From CAJINA01 sp964636125 (GTDB taxonomy: Bacteria; Desulfobacterota; Desulfobacteria; Desulfobacterales; CAJINA01), in the NCBI GenBank assembly GCA_964636125.1, contig CAZWPX010000021.1:1-64000 (forward strand): a stretch of DNA of 64,000 nucleotides, given 5' to 3'. Numbering within the stretch: position 1 is the first letter of the stretch; every line of letters starts with the position of its first letter. The notes below the pieces were generated by a model. It saw only the letters and a list, made by a program, of their open reading frames with translations, had not been told where the DNA came from and did no database searches. The position numbers and the translations under genes were made by a program. Below, in pieces: positions 54,109 to 64,000 of this stretch.

Positions 54109-54450
54109 TCAGGTCAAGTAGCGATTTATGATTCGTTTAAAGCGCATGGTCCAATAGGGGATGTTGACCGGTATTACCAGGCGGGGATCAAAATTAAGGT
54201 TTTTAATGCCGCCCAGGACTGACAGGTAATGGACATGATCGCCTACTGAGAGTGTACATCCATGGGCATGCACCCACCGGCGGTTTTTGCGGAAGTACGC
54301 GTCGAAAAGTGATTTAATTGTTTTGAGCGGCATATCATTGGAACGGGTCTGTTTTTCATCAATCTGGTTAGCTGTTTGATAGCTGCTGTCAATTTTTTCA
54401 GGGTCATAGCGATCACAGCGCAATATCATTACTTTGTGCTTTTTCTGCAT
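54109..54450 (-). CDS. Basic protein of unknown function (113 aa)
   Basis: From ATG 54450 (CAGGAGA six bases upstream): MQKKHKVMILRCDRYDPEKI to FKRIINRYLT. The frame is open to 54573 without a better site. A mixed fold is suggested; there are two Cys and several His, but no known motif. Lies between the kinase gene and recD on the same strand, 270 bases after recD start region in the other direction. Confidence 0.55.
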   Translation of the reverse strand: MQKKHKVMILRCDRYDPEKIDSSYQTANQIDEKQTRSNDMPLKTIKSLFDAYFRKNRRWVHAHGCTLSVGDHVHYLSVLGGIKNLNFDPRLVIPVNIPYWTMRFKRIINRYLT

Positions 54451-54722
54451 AGGGTTCTCCTGAATCTTGAAAATACGCTGTATGCTCGAGCAGGTAATAT
54501 AGAGGGCCGGACTCATACACGCACCCATAAGGTGGTAAGCGGTCCGGATTGAGAGGGAGTTTAGGCGGTCCAAAATCTATTTGTCAAGGAGAGTCATGTT
54601 CAACCGGGGCAAAATCAGCTTTTGCAAAAGATCGGGTTCAACGCGCCCACAATTCACTACAGGCGTTTCTGGATGCCTCAGTTCAAGCTCGGTCCCAGGG
54701 TAGGCATTGCCGGTCCGACAAG

Positions 54723-56588
54723 CTATTGGTCCTTTCGCAGGAGGGCATCACGCAGCCCGGACCTGCGCTCTACCCGGGCTGTCACCGCTTTGTTGAAGAT
54801 GTCGTCATTTGCCCAAATTTCTACTTTACAGCGAGCCCGGGTGATCCCGGTGTAAACCAGCTCACGGGTAAACACAGGTGAATCAACCGGTGGCAGGATC
54901 ATCAGAATCTGGTCAAATTCAGAGCCCTGGGACTTGTGAATTGTCATGGCGTAGACGGTCTCGTGGGCGGGCAGCCGTACCGGCGCCAGCGTTCGGAAGC
55001 CACCCTGCCGGTCCGGAAAATAGGCCCGCTTTTCCCGGGTTTCATCCTCCCAGATGATACCCACATCCCCGTTATACAGCTTCAGGCTGTAATGATTGCT
55101 GAGAATCATGATAGGCCGCCCCGGATAGTAGTCCCGGGTCATGTCAATGAACCCCTGTTTCTGAAAAATGGTTTCCATAAGCAGGTTTATGTTTTTAACG
55201 CCGTAAGGCCCTTTGCGGTGTGAACAGAGGATTCGGAATGTTTCGAGAACAGAAAAAGCCTCCTGGACGTTTTGGGCCCTGAACAGATCGGCATAATTGG
55301 ATGCCAGATCTGCGGCCAGGACACTTTCCAGTTCGGATGAGCCGGGCAGTTGTCGTTTAATGACAGTTTTGGATGTATCGGTTTCGATCAGTTCCAGGGC
55401 CCGGCTAATATCCCCCCGGTTGACTGCCTGGCTGACGGTGCCGATGGCTGAGCTTTCATCGAATCGGTAGCTGAATTTTAGCTCAACCGCACAATCAGAA
55501 AGGGCTGTGCGGCCGGGGACACAGACCCGATCCATCTTTTCTCCACTGCTGCCGGCATAGGCATCGCAAAATTCCCTGGAAAACTGATTTGTATCCGCGG
55601 CTTCACAGATGTCCCCCAGGACTGCCCCGGCTTCAACTGACGCGAGCTGGTTTTTATCTCCCAGCAGGATGACCCGGGTTTGATCTGCAGCAGCCAGGAC
55701 CAGCTTGGCCATCAGGGCCAGGGAGACCATGGACGCTTCATCCACGATCAGGATATCAGCTGATAAAGGGTAGTGACTATCATGGTAAAAGTAGGGCGAG
55801 TTGCGTCTTACCCCCAGCAGCCGGTGGATAGTGGTGGCTTCCTCCGGGATTGCCGCTAAAAGGCTGGGGGCACACACAAGGGCCTGCTTGGCTTTTTTAA
55901 TGGACTCCTGCAGCCTCGCAGCGGCTTTTCCGGTTGGCGCACACAAGGATATTTTCAGCCCAGAATCCTGCTCCAGGAGAAGGGCCAGGATGTGGGTAAC
56001 CGTATGGGTTTTACCTGTCCCGGGACCGCCGGAAATAATACAGAAATTATTGGTCGCGGCCGCATAGGCGGCCACCTTCTGCCAGTTCGGGCTTGACCCG
56101 GCATGGTCGAAATACCGGCGCAGACCCGCCTGGAGAAGATGCCGGTCTACAGGTGGGCCGTGCATCCCGGTCCTGCTTTTAATAGCGGCGGCCAACTGGT
56201 GCTCATAGGTCCAGTAGCGGTAAAGATACAGGCGTTGCTGCCGGTCAAGTATCAGGGGTTGATATTCACCGGGTCGGCCCACAACCGTACTTCCCTTCAA
56301 TTGGGCAGCCCAGGTGTCCGCTACCGGGGTCCGGATGCGGTTCAGTCGGTCGGGCAAGTTTTCCGAAGGGTCATTAAACAATGTGGCCAGCGGCCTGTCG
56401 GCGAGCGCTTTTATATCGAGGCATATGTGTTTTGCGCCGGAAGTGATATTGCTCACCAGCACGCCGGCCAGGGAGAGTTCTGCGCTGGCTGTATCGCCCG
56501 CCAGGGTTGTAAGCAAATCAGAGAACTTCAGATCAATATCCTGCAGCAGATTGTTTTCGTACAGGGATTGAATTTTGTATTTGTCCAT
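54723..56588 (-). CDS. recD: Exodeoxyribonuclease V alpha subunit RecD
   Basis: 621 residues, the fast 5'-3' helicase of RecBCD. Walker A is ISGGPGTGKTHTV, Walker B ILIVDEASMVSLALMAKL, further motifs VILLGDKNQLASVEAGAVLGD (motif III) and VYAMTIHKSQGSEFDQILM (motif V) and YTGITRARCKVEIW (motif VI). ATG 56588 gives MDKYKIQSLYENNLLQ, matching the family's N-terminus; a GTG at 56642 is in frame but has no site. The gene follows recB after about 80 bases. Confidence 0.95.
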   Translation of the reverse strand: MDKYKIQSLYENNLLQDIDLKFSDLLTTLAGDTASAELSLAGVLVSNITSGAKHICLDIKALADRPLATLFNDPSENLPDRLNRIRTPVADTWAAQLKGSTVVGRPGEYQPLILDRQQRLYLYRYWTYEHQLAAAIKSRTGMHGPPVDRHLLQAGLRRYFDHAGSSPNWQKVAAYAAATNNFCIISGGPGTGKTHTVTHILALLLEQDSGLKISLCAPTGKAAARLQESIKKAKQALVCAPSLLAAIPEEATTIHRLLGVRRNSPYFYHDSHYPLSADILIVDEASMVSLALMAKLVLAAADQTRVILLGDKNQLASVEAGAVLGDICEAADTNQFSREFCDAYAGSSGEKMDRVCVPGRTALSDCAVELKFSYRFDESSAIGTVSQAVNRGDISRALELIETDTSKTVIKRQLPGSSELESVLAADLASNYADLFRAQNVQEAFSVLETFRILCSHRKGPYGVKNINLLMETIFQKQGFIDMTRDYYPGRPIMILSNHYSLKLYNGDVGIIWEDETREKRAYFPDRQGGFRTLAPVRLPAHETVYAMTIHKSQGSEFDQILMILPPVDSPVFTRELVYTGITRARCKVEIWANDDIFNKAVTARVERRSGLRDALLRKDQ

Positions 56589-56666
56589 AGATGTTTCAAC
56601 CTCGATGGCCTGATTTTCAGAGCCGGGCAAAAGAAATTGCACTCGGCTGGTGCAACGGGCGCGTGT

Positions 56667-59600
56667 TTACAACCCAAAAAGATCGCACAATGCCGCGACC
56701 ATCCTGCTCGGCGGGCGGTCATAGAAGATACCGGATTCCGGATGCTCAGGGTGGATGCCACGCACAAACAGGTAGAATACACCACCGAAATGCCGCTCAT
56801 AAGTATACTCGGAAATTCGGCTGGCAAGATACTTGTGCAGCGCCACGGTATAAATGTAATACTGGAGATTATACAACGCTTTGGCCATGCTTTCGGCCAG
56901 GTGCTCTGCAGCGTAATCAGCGTAGTGGTTGCCCAGGTGATTGGTCTTCCAGTCAAGCAGGTAGTATTTACCTTCAAACTCAAAAACCAAGTCGATGAAA
57001 CCCCGCATAAACCCCTGGACAGGATGAAATTCGAGGGCGCCTAATTTTTCCGTGAATCCGGCAGTGCCGACATTTTCAGTATCAATGAATCTGGCAAAAA
57101 CGGCCTGCAAGGTTTTTGCGGTAAAGTGTTTCACCGGAAAATAGAATTCCAGTTCAGGTATCCGCCGCTCAGCAGGTATCCTGCCCAGGGTAAAATCGGC
57201 CCGGCCGGGCATCAACGGGGCCTGCAGGACCGCTCTGGCCATACAGTACACGCTTTCGGCGCGCGGGGAGCCGGTGACGCTGCCCGGTGCGGGTTCGTCC
57301 AGGCCGAATTTTTGCAGCATCGTCTCGATCAGGACCCGATCCTGTATCGCATCACGCATGGCGAAATCCAGGTTTTCAAAAATTGCATGGATACAGGATC
57401 CGGTCAGGGTACCGCCGGGGAAAGCAAAAAAGGTGTGCCCCGGGGCAGGCTGAACAGCAACGGGGCCGGACACGAATTCATCGGCTTTCAACCGATGCAA
57501 GGTTGCATGGCTGCCGGTGGGTAATTTTTCTGCAGCCAGCATTGAAAAACTGGCAATTTTCCAATCCTGCGAGATCTTTTCCGCCGGGTTGAAAACCCGG
57601 CAGGTCAGGTTTGCGCGTGTGTGGTCATCAGGTGGTTGGTAGGGTTCGGGTACGGGTGTGATCGCGCTGGAGAGCGTGATGCCATTTTCGGGGCCCGCCA
57701 TCTGTTGGGCCACAATGTCTCCCAGGGCATCCTCATCCAGGTGTTTGATACGGTTGATCGTCTGCTGGCAGATCTCTTTCTCCATAGGGCTGCCACCGGT
57801 GAGAATATAATCCAGTGCCGTAGCCGCAGGCGTACCGATGCGGCCGAATGTGAGATAGCAACGGTTTTGGGCCCGAGTCAAGGCCACGTAAAGCAGCCGT
57901 ACGAGCTCGGAAAGATTTTCCCTGGCCGCCAGCGCCTTGTGTGCCTGCCCGTGCTGGTCAGTACCGATATCCAGGTAATACCGGTTATCGGCGTGAAAAA
58001 TGATACCATCGTCACGGGGAGCGGCATTTTGCTGCCACATGAATGGGCAGAAGACAATTGGGAATTGCAGCCCCTTGCTGCGAAAGACAGTTAAAATCTG
58101 GACAGCCTCGTCGTCGCGTTCAAGCCGCAGTTCCTGTTCTTCCCGGGCTTCTTCCGACACCCTTTGCTCCCTGATCCAGTTCAGCACACCGTTGAGGCCC
58201 AGGTCTTGTTCAGAAACGGCCGTGTGGATCAATTCGGCCAGGTGCAGCACGTTGGTCAGCCGCCGTTCACCATAGGTGTGGGCCAGAAGTTTTCGGCGGA
58301 CCTGGTAGTCGCTCATGAATTTGCGGAACGCGGCCATAAATCCGCGGGCTTCCCATAACTCGTGGTAGTCGGCAAATCGGTCCAGGTGGAATTCGTAGTC
58401 GGTCAGGCGGGTGTCATCTTCCATAAACGCGAGAATCTCACCCGCGGGACATCCAACCAGACTCGTGGCCAGGGCGGTATTCAGTTTCACCGGGTTTCCC
58501 GGAGCGGACATCGCGGCAAGAATGTGGGTCATTTCCCGCGCCTCCGCCGCCTGGAAAATGTTGCCGGCCTGGGAGATAACAGCCGGGATGCCGAGTTTTC
58601 CCAGATGCGTTTTGAATAGCTGTGCATCCGCGTTGCGGGTGACCAGGACCGCAAGATCCGAAGGTGTTACCGGCCGGGTGTCAATGCGCGCCTGACCCCG
58701 GGCGGACAGGGCCAGGATGCGTGCGATTTCAGCCACCACAGCGGTGGCGGCTGTTTCCCGGGCCTGGGCCTTATTGGGATTCTTGCGGGTATTGCCGGTG
58801 TTTTCTCGATTAAGGGACCACAGCACCAGGCTCCCGACGGTATCACCTGCAATGTGCAGCGGTGACGCGTTGCCGACACTCTGACCGGCGGCCCGCACCG
58901 GAATGTAGCTGACCGCATTGCCCAGAACAAAAGGATTCTCGGCCTGGCTGAAAAATTGGTTTATCGCACTCACCAGCTGTGATTCTGAACGCCAGTTCGA
59001 ATGCAACGTGAATTTACGACCGGGCGGGATACGCGCAGCGGCCTGGATGTAGGCAAAGATGTCCGCCCCGCGAAAACCATAAATGGATTGCTTGGGATCA
59101 CCGATGAGAAACAGGCTTTTGCCCTTCTGGTTGAAAACCGTATCGAAAATTTCATACTGGATCGGATCTGTGTCCTGGAATTCGTCAATCAAGGCTGCGT
59201 CGAATTTCTTTTTGATGGCACGGGTGAGCGGGCTGTCATTATCGGCTCGCAGGGCTTTCTGGACAGTGGTTAGCAGATCGTCAAAGGATTGAATGTTGGC
59301 GGTCTGTTTTCTTTTGGCAAGCTCTGATTTGAGATAATCGGCATACTGGTGCCTGATCCAGATGCCATAGGCCTGTTCTGCCCGGGTGTAGGCCTCGCAA
59401 AGATCAAAAAATCGAAGTTCAGGGGGAGCGAATCCTGTTTTCAGGCAGCCGGCGATGTGTGTGGTCGTGAACAGGCTGAGGGCGCCCAGGGCCTCAGGCG
59501 GCGGTTGGGTTGTGCAGGCCTGGCCGACAGCTGCGATGAACCCTTCAAGGGCAGCCTTGCGAAAAGGGTTTTTACTCTTACTGAATCCGGAATCAGGAGC

Positions 59601-60314
59601 CCGGAGAACATTTTTAATGGTGTCGGCCGCCGCATCCCATTCCCGTCGCAGGTCTGCGTGTGCCCGGGTAAGGTTTTCAAGGGTCCCGGGTGCCGCTTCA
59701 GGAATGAGGGTCAAGGTGGGATTGCGGACGATTCTGTCAGCCAGGGACGTCAGGGCGCCGTAGGTAATCCGGCCGCGTTTGGCCACTGCATCCAGGAAGG
59801 CGGTGCTGCTAATGAAGTGCATTCTCCAGAAATCATCCGTAATTTCCTGAACCAGGTAGCCCTGGTCGGATACCAGCTCAGTATCAAACCTGACTGCGGA
59901 TTCAAATGCGTTTTCATCCAGCACTCGTTTACAGAAGCCATGAATGGTAAAGATGGAGGCTTCATCAAAACAGATCAGGGCATTACGCAGTCGCTTTTCG
60001 GCCGAGGCCAAAGGATTCGGCCCGGGGACCTGGCGAAGCAGGCCCCGGAGTGTGTCATTGCCGTTGGAATGGCTGCTGCAGGCAGCCCGCAGGGTATCAT
60101 TGAGTGTATGCCTGATCCTGTCACGCAGCTCTTTGGTGGCGGCTTCAGTAAAGGTGACCACCAGGATCTTTCTGACCTCCAGAGCTTTTTCCAGGATCAG
60201 CCGCAAAAAGAGGTTGGCGATGGTGAACGTTTTGCCCGTGCCGGCGCTGGCCTCGATGAGGCTGGTTCCTTCAAGGGGCATTTGCATTAGATCCAGTGGC
60301 GTGTGACTGTGCAT
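56667..60314 (-). CDS. recB: Exodeoxyribonuclease V beta subunit RecB
   Basis: 1215 residues: a UvrD-like 3'-5' helicase plus nuclease domain. Walker A is SLIEASAGTGKTFTI; Walker B with the DEFQDTDPIQ motif; GDPKQSIYGFRGADIF is motif III; LLYVALTRAQNRCYL is motif VI. The C-terminal RecB nuclease shows GSIHAIFE-like SCIHAIFENLDF, GFIDLVFEFEGKYYLLDWKT with catalytic Asp and Lys. Starts three bases after the recC stop, so translation is coupled. Confidence 0.96.
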   Translation of the reverse strand: MHSHTPLDLMQMPLEGTSLIEASAGTGKTFTIANLFLRLILEKALEVRKILVVTFTEAATKELRDRIRHTLNDTLRAACSSHSNGNDTLRGLLRQVPGPNPLASAEKRLRNALICFDEASIFTIHGFCKRVLDENAFESAVRFDTELVSDQGYLVQEITDDFWRMHFISSTAFLDAVAKRGRITYGALTSLADRIVRNPTLTLIPEAAPGTLENLTRAHADLRREWDAAADTIKNVLRAPDSGFSKSKNPFRKAALEGFIAAVGQACTTQPPPEALGALSLFTTTHIAGCLKTGFAPPELRFFDLCEAYTRAEQAYGIWIRHQYADYLKSELAKRKQTANIQSFDDLLTTVQKALRADNDSPLTRAIKKKFDAALIDEFQDTDPIQYEIFDTVFNQKGKSLFLIGDPKQSIYGFRGADIFAYIQAAARIPPGRKFTLHSNWRSESQLVSAINQFFSQAENPFVLGNAVSYIPVRAAGQSVGNASPLHIAGDTVGSLVLWSLNRENTGNTRKNPNKAQARETAATAVVAEIARILALSARGQARIDTRPVTPSDLAVLVTRNADAQLFKTHLGKLGIPAVISQAGNIFQAAEAREMTHILAAMSAPGNPVKLNTALATSLVGCPAGEILAFMEDDTRLTDYEFHLDRFADYHELWEARGFMAAFRKFMSDYQVRRKLLAHTYGERRLTNVLHLAELIHTAVSEQDLGLNGVLNWIREQRVSEEAREEQELRLERDDEAVQILTVFRSKGLQFPIVFCPFMWQQNAAPRDDGIIFHADNRYYLDIGTDQHGQAHKALAARENLSELVRLLYVALTRAQNRCYLTFGRIGTPAATALDYILTGGSPMEKEICQQTINRIKHLDEDALGDIVAQQMAGPENGITLSSAITPVPEPYQPPDDHTRANLTCRVFNPAEKISQDWKIASFSMLAAEKLPTGSHATLHRLKADEFVSGPVAVQPAPGHTFFAFPGGTLTGSCIHAIFENLDFAMRDAIQDRVLIETMLQKFGLDEPAPGSVTGSPRAESVYCMARAVLQAPLMPGRADFTLGRIPAERRIPELEFYFPVKHFTAKTLQAVFARFIDTENVGTAGFTEKLGALEFHPVQGFMRGFIDLVFEFEGKYYLLDWKTNHLGNHYADYAAEHLAESMAKALYNLQYYIYTVALHKYLASRISEYTYERHFGGVFYLFVRGIHPEHPESGIFYDRPPSRMVAALCDLFGL

Positions 60315-60317
60315 GGC

Positions 60318-63300
60318 TCAATGCTCCTCGGGCAGTGCGGCCAGCAGCGGTTCGAAAACAGCGAGGGCAGTCTCCTGGAATGCTGTGGTTTCCGGCAGAT
60401 CGGAGCCAAAGCTCCGGCTGAGATAAAGATTTTCTCCCTCCCCGGGATAATAACCCGGGTACCATTTCCGGCGGGCGGCCTCTATGGCCTGGGCGACGGA
60501 TTGTCCCTTTACGAAAATGGCCTCGGCGTAGGCGTAGGATGTCTGCGGAAAAAAACAGAGGGGCTCCTGCAGTCCTTCCCGGAAACAATCAACCAGCTTT
60601 CCAAGGACCGCGGTTGCCGCGGCAGTCCCCACTTCTTTAAAGGCTAAACAGCTGTCCGCACCGATTACTGTTGTGGTCAGGGCCTGGCCCGGGGGGGGGG
60701 CAGCGTTTAAGGCCAGGTGGTAAACCCAGGCCTTGAGCATGTCCTTGACTTTGACTGTAGCGCACCTGAAGAAAAGTTGCCCTCCGGTATAGAGGTTTTC
60801 GAGACGACCTTGCAGGCGGGTCACTACCGGGCCTTGCAGCTGGATTCTGAGGTCAACAGGCGGGGCCGCGGGGCCGGCCCTGTGCGGGCTGACCCTGTCT
60901 ACGAACTGCTGGACCTCATCCTGATAACCGGCAAACACGGTTTGCCCCATACGTCCGTGGGGAAGCCTTCCTGAAGCGCGCAGGGCTGCATACCAGGTGT
61001 CGGGGTCGCCCCCTTCCAGGAGCGCGTCGGCCAGTTCATTTTTTATCAGATAGGCCTGCAGAGAATCCAGTTCAAAGGGTTCGCGTTCTTCCAGGGTGCC
61101 TGAATCATCAAGCTCATAGTAAATGTGCAGCCGATTCCGGGCCAGAAATTCTGCCGGGTTGTAGAAAAAGCGGCAGAGTTGTCCAATCCCAAGCGTATCC
61201 CACTGTGTGCCGGTCAGCGGGGGCAGACCCGCCCCGGGGAAAGTCTCATCCAACCGGTCGGTTGCAAGGCTCTGTCGGGCTGCCTGGCAATTTTGCTCCG
61301 AATAGCTGAAAAGCCGTCCGTTGCCCTGGAAATAGAGGGGGCTGAATGGCTGGAGAGGATGTTTGGTGAACACATGATTATTCATATTGCGGCCGTCGGA
61401 CGCCGTGTACCCTTCTGCCAGGTAGTCCAGAAGTTCCCCCACCAGAACGGATGGCGGCAGATCGGTATTGTCTTTCAGGCTGCGGCCCACGTAGCTGATA
61501 ATGAATTTCTGGCGGGCCGACAGGATACTTTCAAGAAAGAGGTGACGATCCTCGTGCCGTTTGGACCAGTCACACAGCTGCCGGTTTTTTTCCATAAGGT
61601 CGAACCCCAAGGTTCGGTTGGAGCGGGGGAATTCCCCATCATTCATGCCGAGCATGTAGACGACTTTGAATGGAATGCTGCGCATGGGCAGCAGGGTGCA
61701 AAAAGTGACCCCGCGGCTGATAAAGCCAAAGGGCTGGACCTGTCCCCCGATTCGTTTCTCCAGGTAGGCCCGGACCACGTCGATGGAAATTGTCTCTTCA
61801 AAACCGGCCAGCGCGGTAAAGCCGGAAAGTCCTGTGTCGGTCAGTGTATCGCGCACCTGGTTGAAGTCATCCGCGGTGGTCTCGTCATTTATAAAAAAGG
61901 TGTCCAGGACCTCCTCCAGCCGGGCGGCCCACCGGGCCGGACTGCGCGGGCGGTCCAGGGCTTGGCAGCAGGTAAACAGGGCTTGCACGAACCGGGTAAA
62001 GGCCCCCAGTATCCGGGCGCCGTCACCCTCTATATCACCATAGGGGAGAATATCCGCAAAGAGGTCGGGCTGCCTGTCCGGGGGCAGGGCATAGCCGAGC
62101 AGCAGCCGCTCCAATCCGAATTGCCAGCTGTTTTCATGAAAGCCGGGTAATCCCAGCGATTCCCTGTGCCGGCCATCGATTCCCCAGCAGATGCCGCTGG
62201 CCGTTACCCAGGTCTTGATAAGTTCAAGATCATCGGTGAAGATGCCAAATTGCCTGCGAACGGACCGGACTTCAAGTAGATCCAGAACGGCCGGTGTACG
62301 GTAACGGGTTCGATCCAGGGAGAGGAGTGCTAAAAACGTATCGGCCAGGCGGTTGCTGCTGCGGATAAGTGTATCGGCGATTGAGTAGGGTATTTTTTTG
62401 GTTTCGTTTTCAGGGGCATCAAAGACTGCCTGTACCAGGGGGGCATAGGCCGTTACGTCCGGCATCATGACCACTATATCCGTGGGCCTTAGCTCAGGCT
62501 GGCTGTCCATCTGGTGCAGCAGCAGGTCATGCAGGACCTCAACTTCTCTGAAACGGCTGTGGCAGGCATGGATCTGGATGCTGGAATCGTCCCGGGGAAC
62601 AGGGCGGGCGTCACCTGCTCGCGGCTGTTCCAGGTTCAGAATGTCTGATTGCAGGGAAGCCAGCAGGGTCCGGTTACCGGGTTCCATAAAAAGATCTTCT
62701 CCGGTATCCCCGACCCTGGAGAGAATCAGGCTGAAAAATTCCCTGCCGGCGCTGCCCATGGATCCCAGCAGGCTGTTGCCGCTGTCATAGTAGGTGTCCT
62801 CTTCATAGAGGCCTGTTTGCGTAAAGCGAGCAATTTGCTTGCTGCTGTAGGCGTACTCCCAGTATTCCCGGCAGGGATTGAGGTAGTAGATGTCCACTGC
62901 CACCTGGCGGGCAATTTTTGAGAAAATGTCGATGTAAAAGGGCGGTAAAGTTGAAATACCGAACACGGATATTCTATCGGGCAGGTCAAGGATCGGTGCT
63001 TCGGTTTTCAGGAAAAAGTTTTTAAGAGCGGCATGGTGGATCGGCCCGTCGGACGATGCGGTGTCCGCCGACAGCATCTGCCAGAGGGCGGCCTGCCAGT
63101 GGGACTCTTTAAAAATTGCTTCACGCCGGGTGTCGCCCCGGTCCCACCGGGTGGTCATCTCCGGTCGCATGATAATGTAGCGTTCGAAAAGAGAGGCGAT
63201 TTCAGTTGCCAGCTGGTATTTTTTCAGGCCCGTGGAATCGTTGCTGATATAGTGCTGCAGGCTGTCCGCACCCGGCAGGTCAGCCAGGTCTGACAAATGT

Positions 63301-63590
63301 TTAAGGATCAGCCAGGTCATGATTTCGGGGGCGTAGGGGGACGTCTCGGGCAGTTGGGCGATCTGCCGGAACAGGCTGTAGACAAACGCTTTGGGAAACA
63401 GGTATTCCAGGTGGGCGCAGATTCCGCACTGCCGTGCAATTTCCAGGCTCAACCAGCGTTGCATGCCCTTGCTCTGGACGATCACGATTTCCCGCTGCAG
63501 GGGGGGCAGCGGTTTGGCCTGCAGCTGCCGGGTGAGTTTCTGCTGGAGCGTTTCCAGCCGGTTGCCAGTATATAGTGTTAAACCGGGCAT
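60318..63590 (-). CDS. recC: Exodeoxyribonuclease V gamma subunit RecC
   Basis: 1090 residues, a dead helicase/nuclease scaffold that recognises Chi in RecBCD. The N-terminus MPGLTLYTGNRLETLQQKL and QSKGMQRWLSLEIARQCGIC, the middle ILSRVGDTGEDL and the loop GVTFCTLLPMRSIPFKVVYM are typical, as is LGFDLMEKNRQLCDWSKRHE. First gene of the order recC-recB-recD, all on the minus strand; AGGAAG before ATG. RecBCD degrades foreign DNA and repairs double-strand breaks. Confidence 0.95.
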   Translation of the reverse strand: MPGLTLYTGNRLETLQQKLTRQLQAKPLPPLQREIVIVQSKGMQRWLSLEIARQCGICAHLEYLFPKAFVYSLFRQIAQLPETSPYAPEIMTWLILKHLSDLADLPGADSLQHYISNDSTGLKKYQLATEIASLFERYIIMRPEMTTRWDRGDTRREAIFKESHWQAALWQMLSADTASSDGPIHHAALKNFFLKTEAPILDLPDRISVFGISTLPPFYIDIFSKIARQVAVDIYYLNPCREYWEYAYSSKQIARFTQTGLYEEDTYYDSGNSLLGSMGSAGREFFSLILSRVGDTGEDLFMEPGNRTLLASLQSDILNLEQPRAGDARPVPRDDSSIQIHACHSRFREVEVLHDLLLHQMDSQPELRPTDIVVMMPDVTAYAPLVQAVFDAPENETKKIPYSIADTLIRSSNRLADTFLALLSLDRTRYRTPAVLDLLEVRSVRRQFGIFTDDLELIKTWVTASGICWGIDGRHRESLGLPGFHENSWQFGLERLLLGYALPPDRQPDLFADILPYGDIEGDGARILGAFTRFVQALFTCCQALDRPRSPARWAARLEEVLDTFFINDETTADDFNQVRDTLTDTGLSGFTALAGFEETISIDVVRAYLEKRIGGQVQPFGFISRGVTFCTLLPMRSIPFKVVYMLGMNDGEFPRSNRTLGFDLMEKNRQLCDWSKRHEDRHLFLESILSARQKFIISYVGRSLKDNTDLPPSVLVGELLDYLAEGYTASDGRNMNNHVFTKHPLQPFSPLYFQGNGRLFSYSEQNCQAARQSLATDRLDETFPGAGLPPLTGTQWDTLGIGQLCRFFYNPAEFLARNRLHIYYELDDSGTLEEREPFELDSLQAYLIKNELADALLEGGDPDTWYAALRASGRLPHGRMGQTVFAGYQDEVQQFVDRVSPHRAGPAAPPVDLRIQLQGPVVTRLQGRLENLYTGGQLFFRCATVKVKDMLKAWVYHLALNAAPPPGQALTTTVIGADSCLAFKEVGTAAATAVLGKLVDCFREGLQEPLCFFPQTSYAYAEAIFVKGQSVAQAIEAARRKWYPGYYPGEGENLYLSRSFGSDLPETTAFQETALAVFEPLLAALPEEH

Positions 63591-63772
63591 ATCTTCCTGG
63601 AGGAGTCTTATGGGAGCAATAGAAATCAGATATCCGATACCGGTCCGATTGTCAATCGGCGGTTGGCGCGCTTTGGCTGAAAGTTGAAAAAAATCAAAAA
63701 GATAAGGTGTTTTTAACCCTGGTGTTTAACTGAATCCAAACCGGCGTCCGGTTTAAGCTGTTAAAATCTGGT

Positions 63773-63801
63773 TTGACAACCGGCCGTGCATTTCGTATCC
63801 A
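63773..63801 (+). promoter_or_regulatory. Sigma-70 promoter for the last gene
   Basis: TTGACA at 63773-63778, 17-base spacer, TATCCA at 63796-63801. About 90 bases before the start at 63894. Upstream, AAACCGG-CGT-CCGGTTT at 63738-63754 is a perfect hairpin. No gene lies in 63591-63893. Confidence 0.6.
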
Positions 63802-63893
63802 TCAAGTGCGAATAGAAATTCACACGGAATGATCCCCGCGCTAATATCAAAAGTGGGCACGATCTTCTATTAACTGCAAGCAAGGAGTGAAGA

Positions 63894-64000
63894 ATGGGTG
63901 CTGATAAACAAGTAGACCCCGAAAGTAAAGGTTACGAACCAATGTTTGTGATGCTGGCTTACCTGGCAGTGTTGATCACTGCGGCCGGCTGTATATATAA
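63894..64000 (+). CDS. Small single-membrane-helix protein, partial (runs off window)
   Basis: MGADKQVDPESKGYEPMFVM begins the protein, continued by a membrane helix LAYLAVLITAAGCIY; the frame is open at the window end. CAAGGAGTG stands seven bases before the ATG. Such short N-termini are seen in accessory subunits next to sodium/solute symporters in sulfate reducers, but with 35 residues this is only a suggestion. Confidence 0.7.
   Translation, partial: MGADKQVDPESKGYEPMFVMLAYLAVLITAAGCIY

Noticed and set aside
59349..62150. Long plus-strand ORFs inside recB and recC
   Set aside because: Antisense shadows; composition is Gly/Gln/Arg biased and no family is visible.

Overview
The window reads as chromosome of a Gram-negative anaerobe close to the sulfate-reducing Desulfobacterales (old Deltaproteobacteria). 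The placement is inferred from gene style, not from a marker gene: DUF2318/FtsX/ABC metal cluster, DUF3795 and DUF362 proteins, tandem-CBS proteins with CRAC motifs, a sigma-54-type promoter, recCBD, and many secreted proteins with dockerin-like calcium motifs. Base 971-1070 is a 100-N assembly gap inside a repeat gene.

Layout. 0-12.8 kb is ordinary chromosome: an acidic repeat protein, rsmE, an ABC/FtsX/DUF2318 operon with a cysteine-rich exported protein, DUF3795, YbjQ-like, EamA transporter, thioesterase, DUF362, and a PAS-kinase remnant. At 12,852 a tRNA-Phe(GAA) gene is the target of an integrated element (12,928-22,994) bounded by a perfect 45-bp copy of the tRNA 3' end. The element holds an N-truncated tyrosine recombinase, a zinc-ribbon protein, a CHC2/TOPRIM primase, a cluster of TGACCAC repeats that looks like an iteron array, small phage-like genes, and two large secreted cargo proteins (LamG/coiled coil, and a seven-blade EPTP propeller/LamG/thrombospondin-3 protein). 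Just outside the right end lies a second, frameshifted recombinase of another type, so two elements seem to have stacked in the same tRNA.

23-44 kb is a mosaic accessory region: a 1751-residue subtilase, an S41 peptidase, a PPC/cadherin-like adhesin, DUF1566 proteins and a GWI-repeat protein, mixed with gene debris (a RAYT transposase tail with two REP-like hairpins, a flavin-reductase stub, an N-truncated lipoprotein-like ORF). Four of these exported proteins carry a dockerin/EF-hand-like module, and two share a carboxypeptidase-regulatory plus EF-hand cassette, which suggests a common way of displaying or assembling surface proteins. An SDR-CBS-CBS operon with a candidate sigma-54 promoter sits at 39-41.8 kb.

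44.7-64 kb returns to chromosome: UbiB-family kinase, small unknown genes, a cyclic-nucleotide-binding protein, a PaaI thioesterase, a glycosyltransferase, a GAF-histidine kinase-receiver hybrid, and a compact recC-recB-recD operon. A new gene starts at 63,894 and runs off the window. No rRNA and no CRISPR array were seen.
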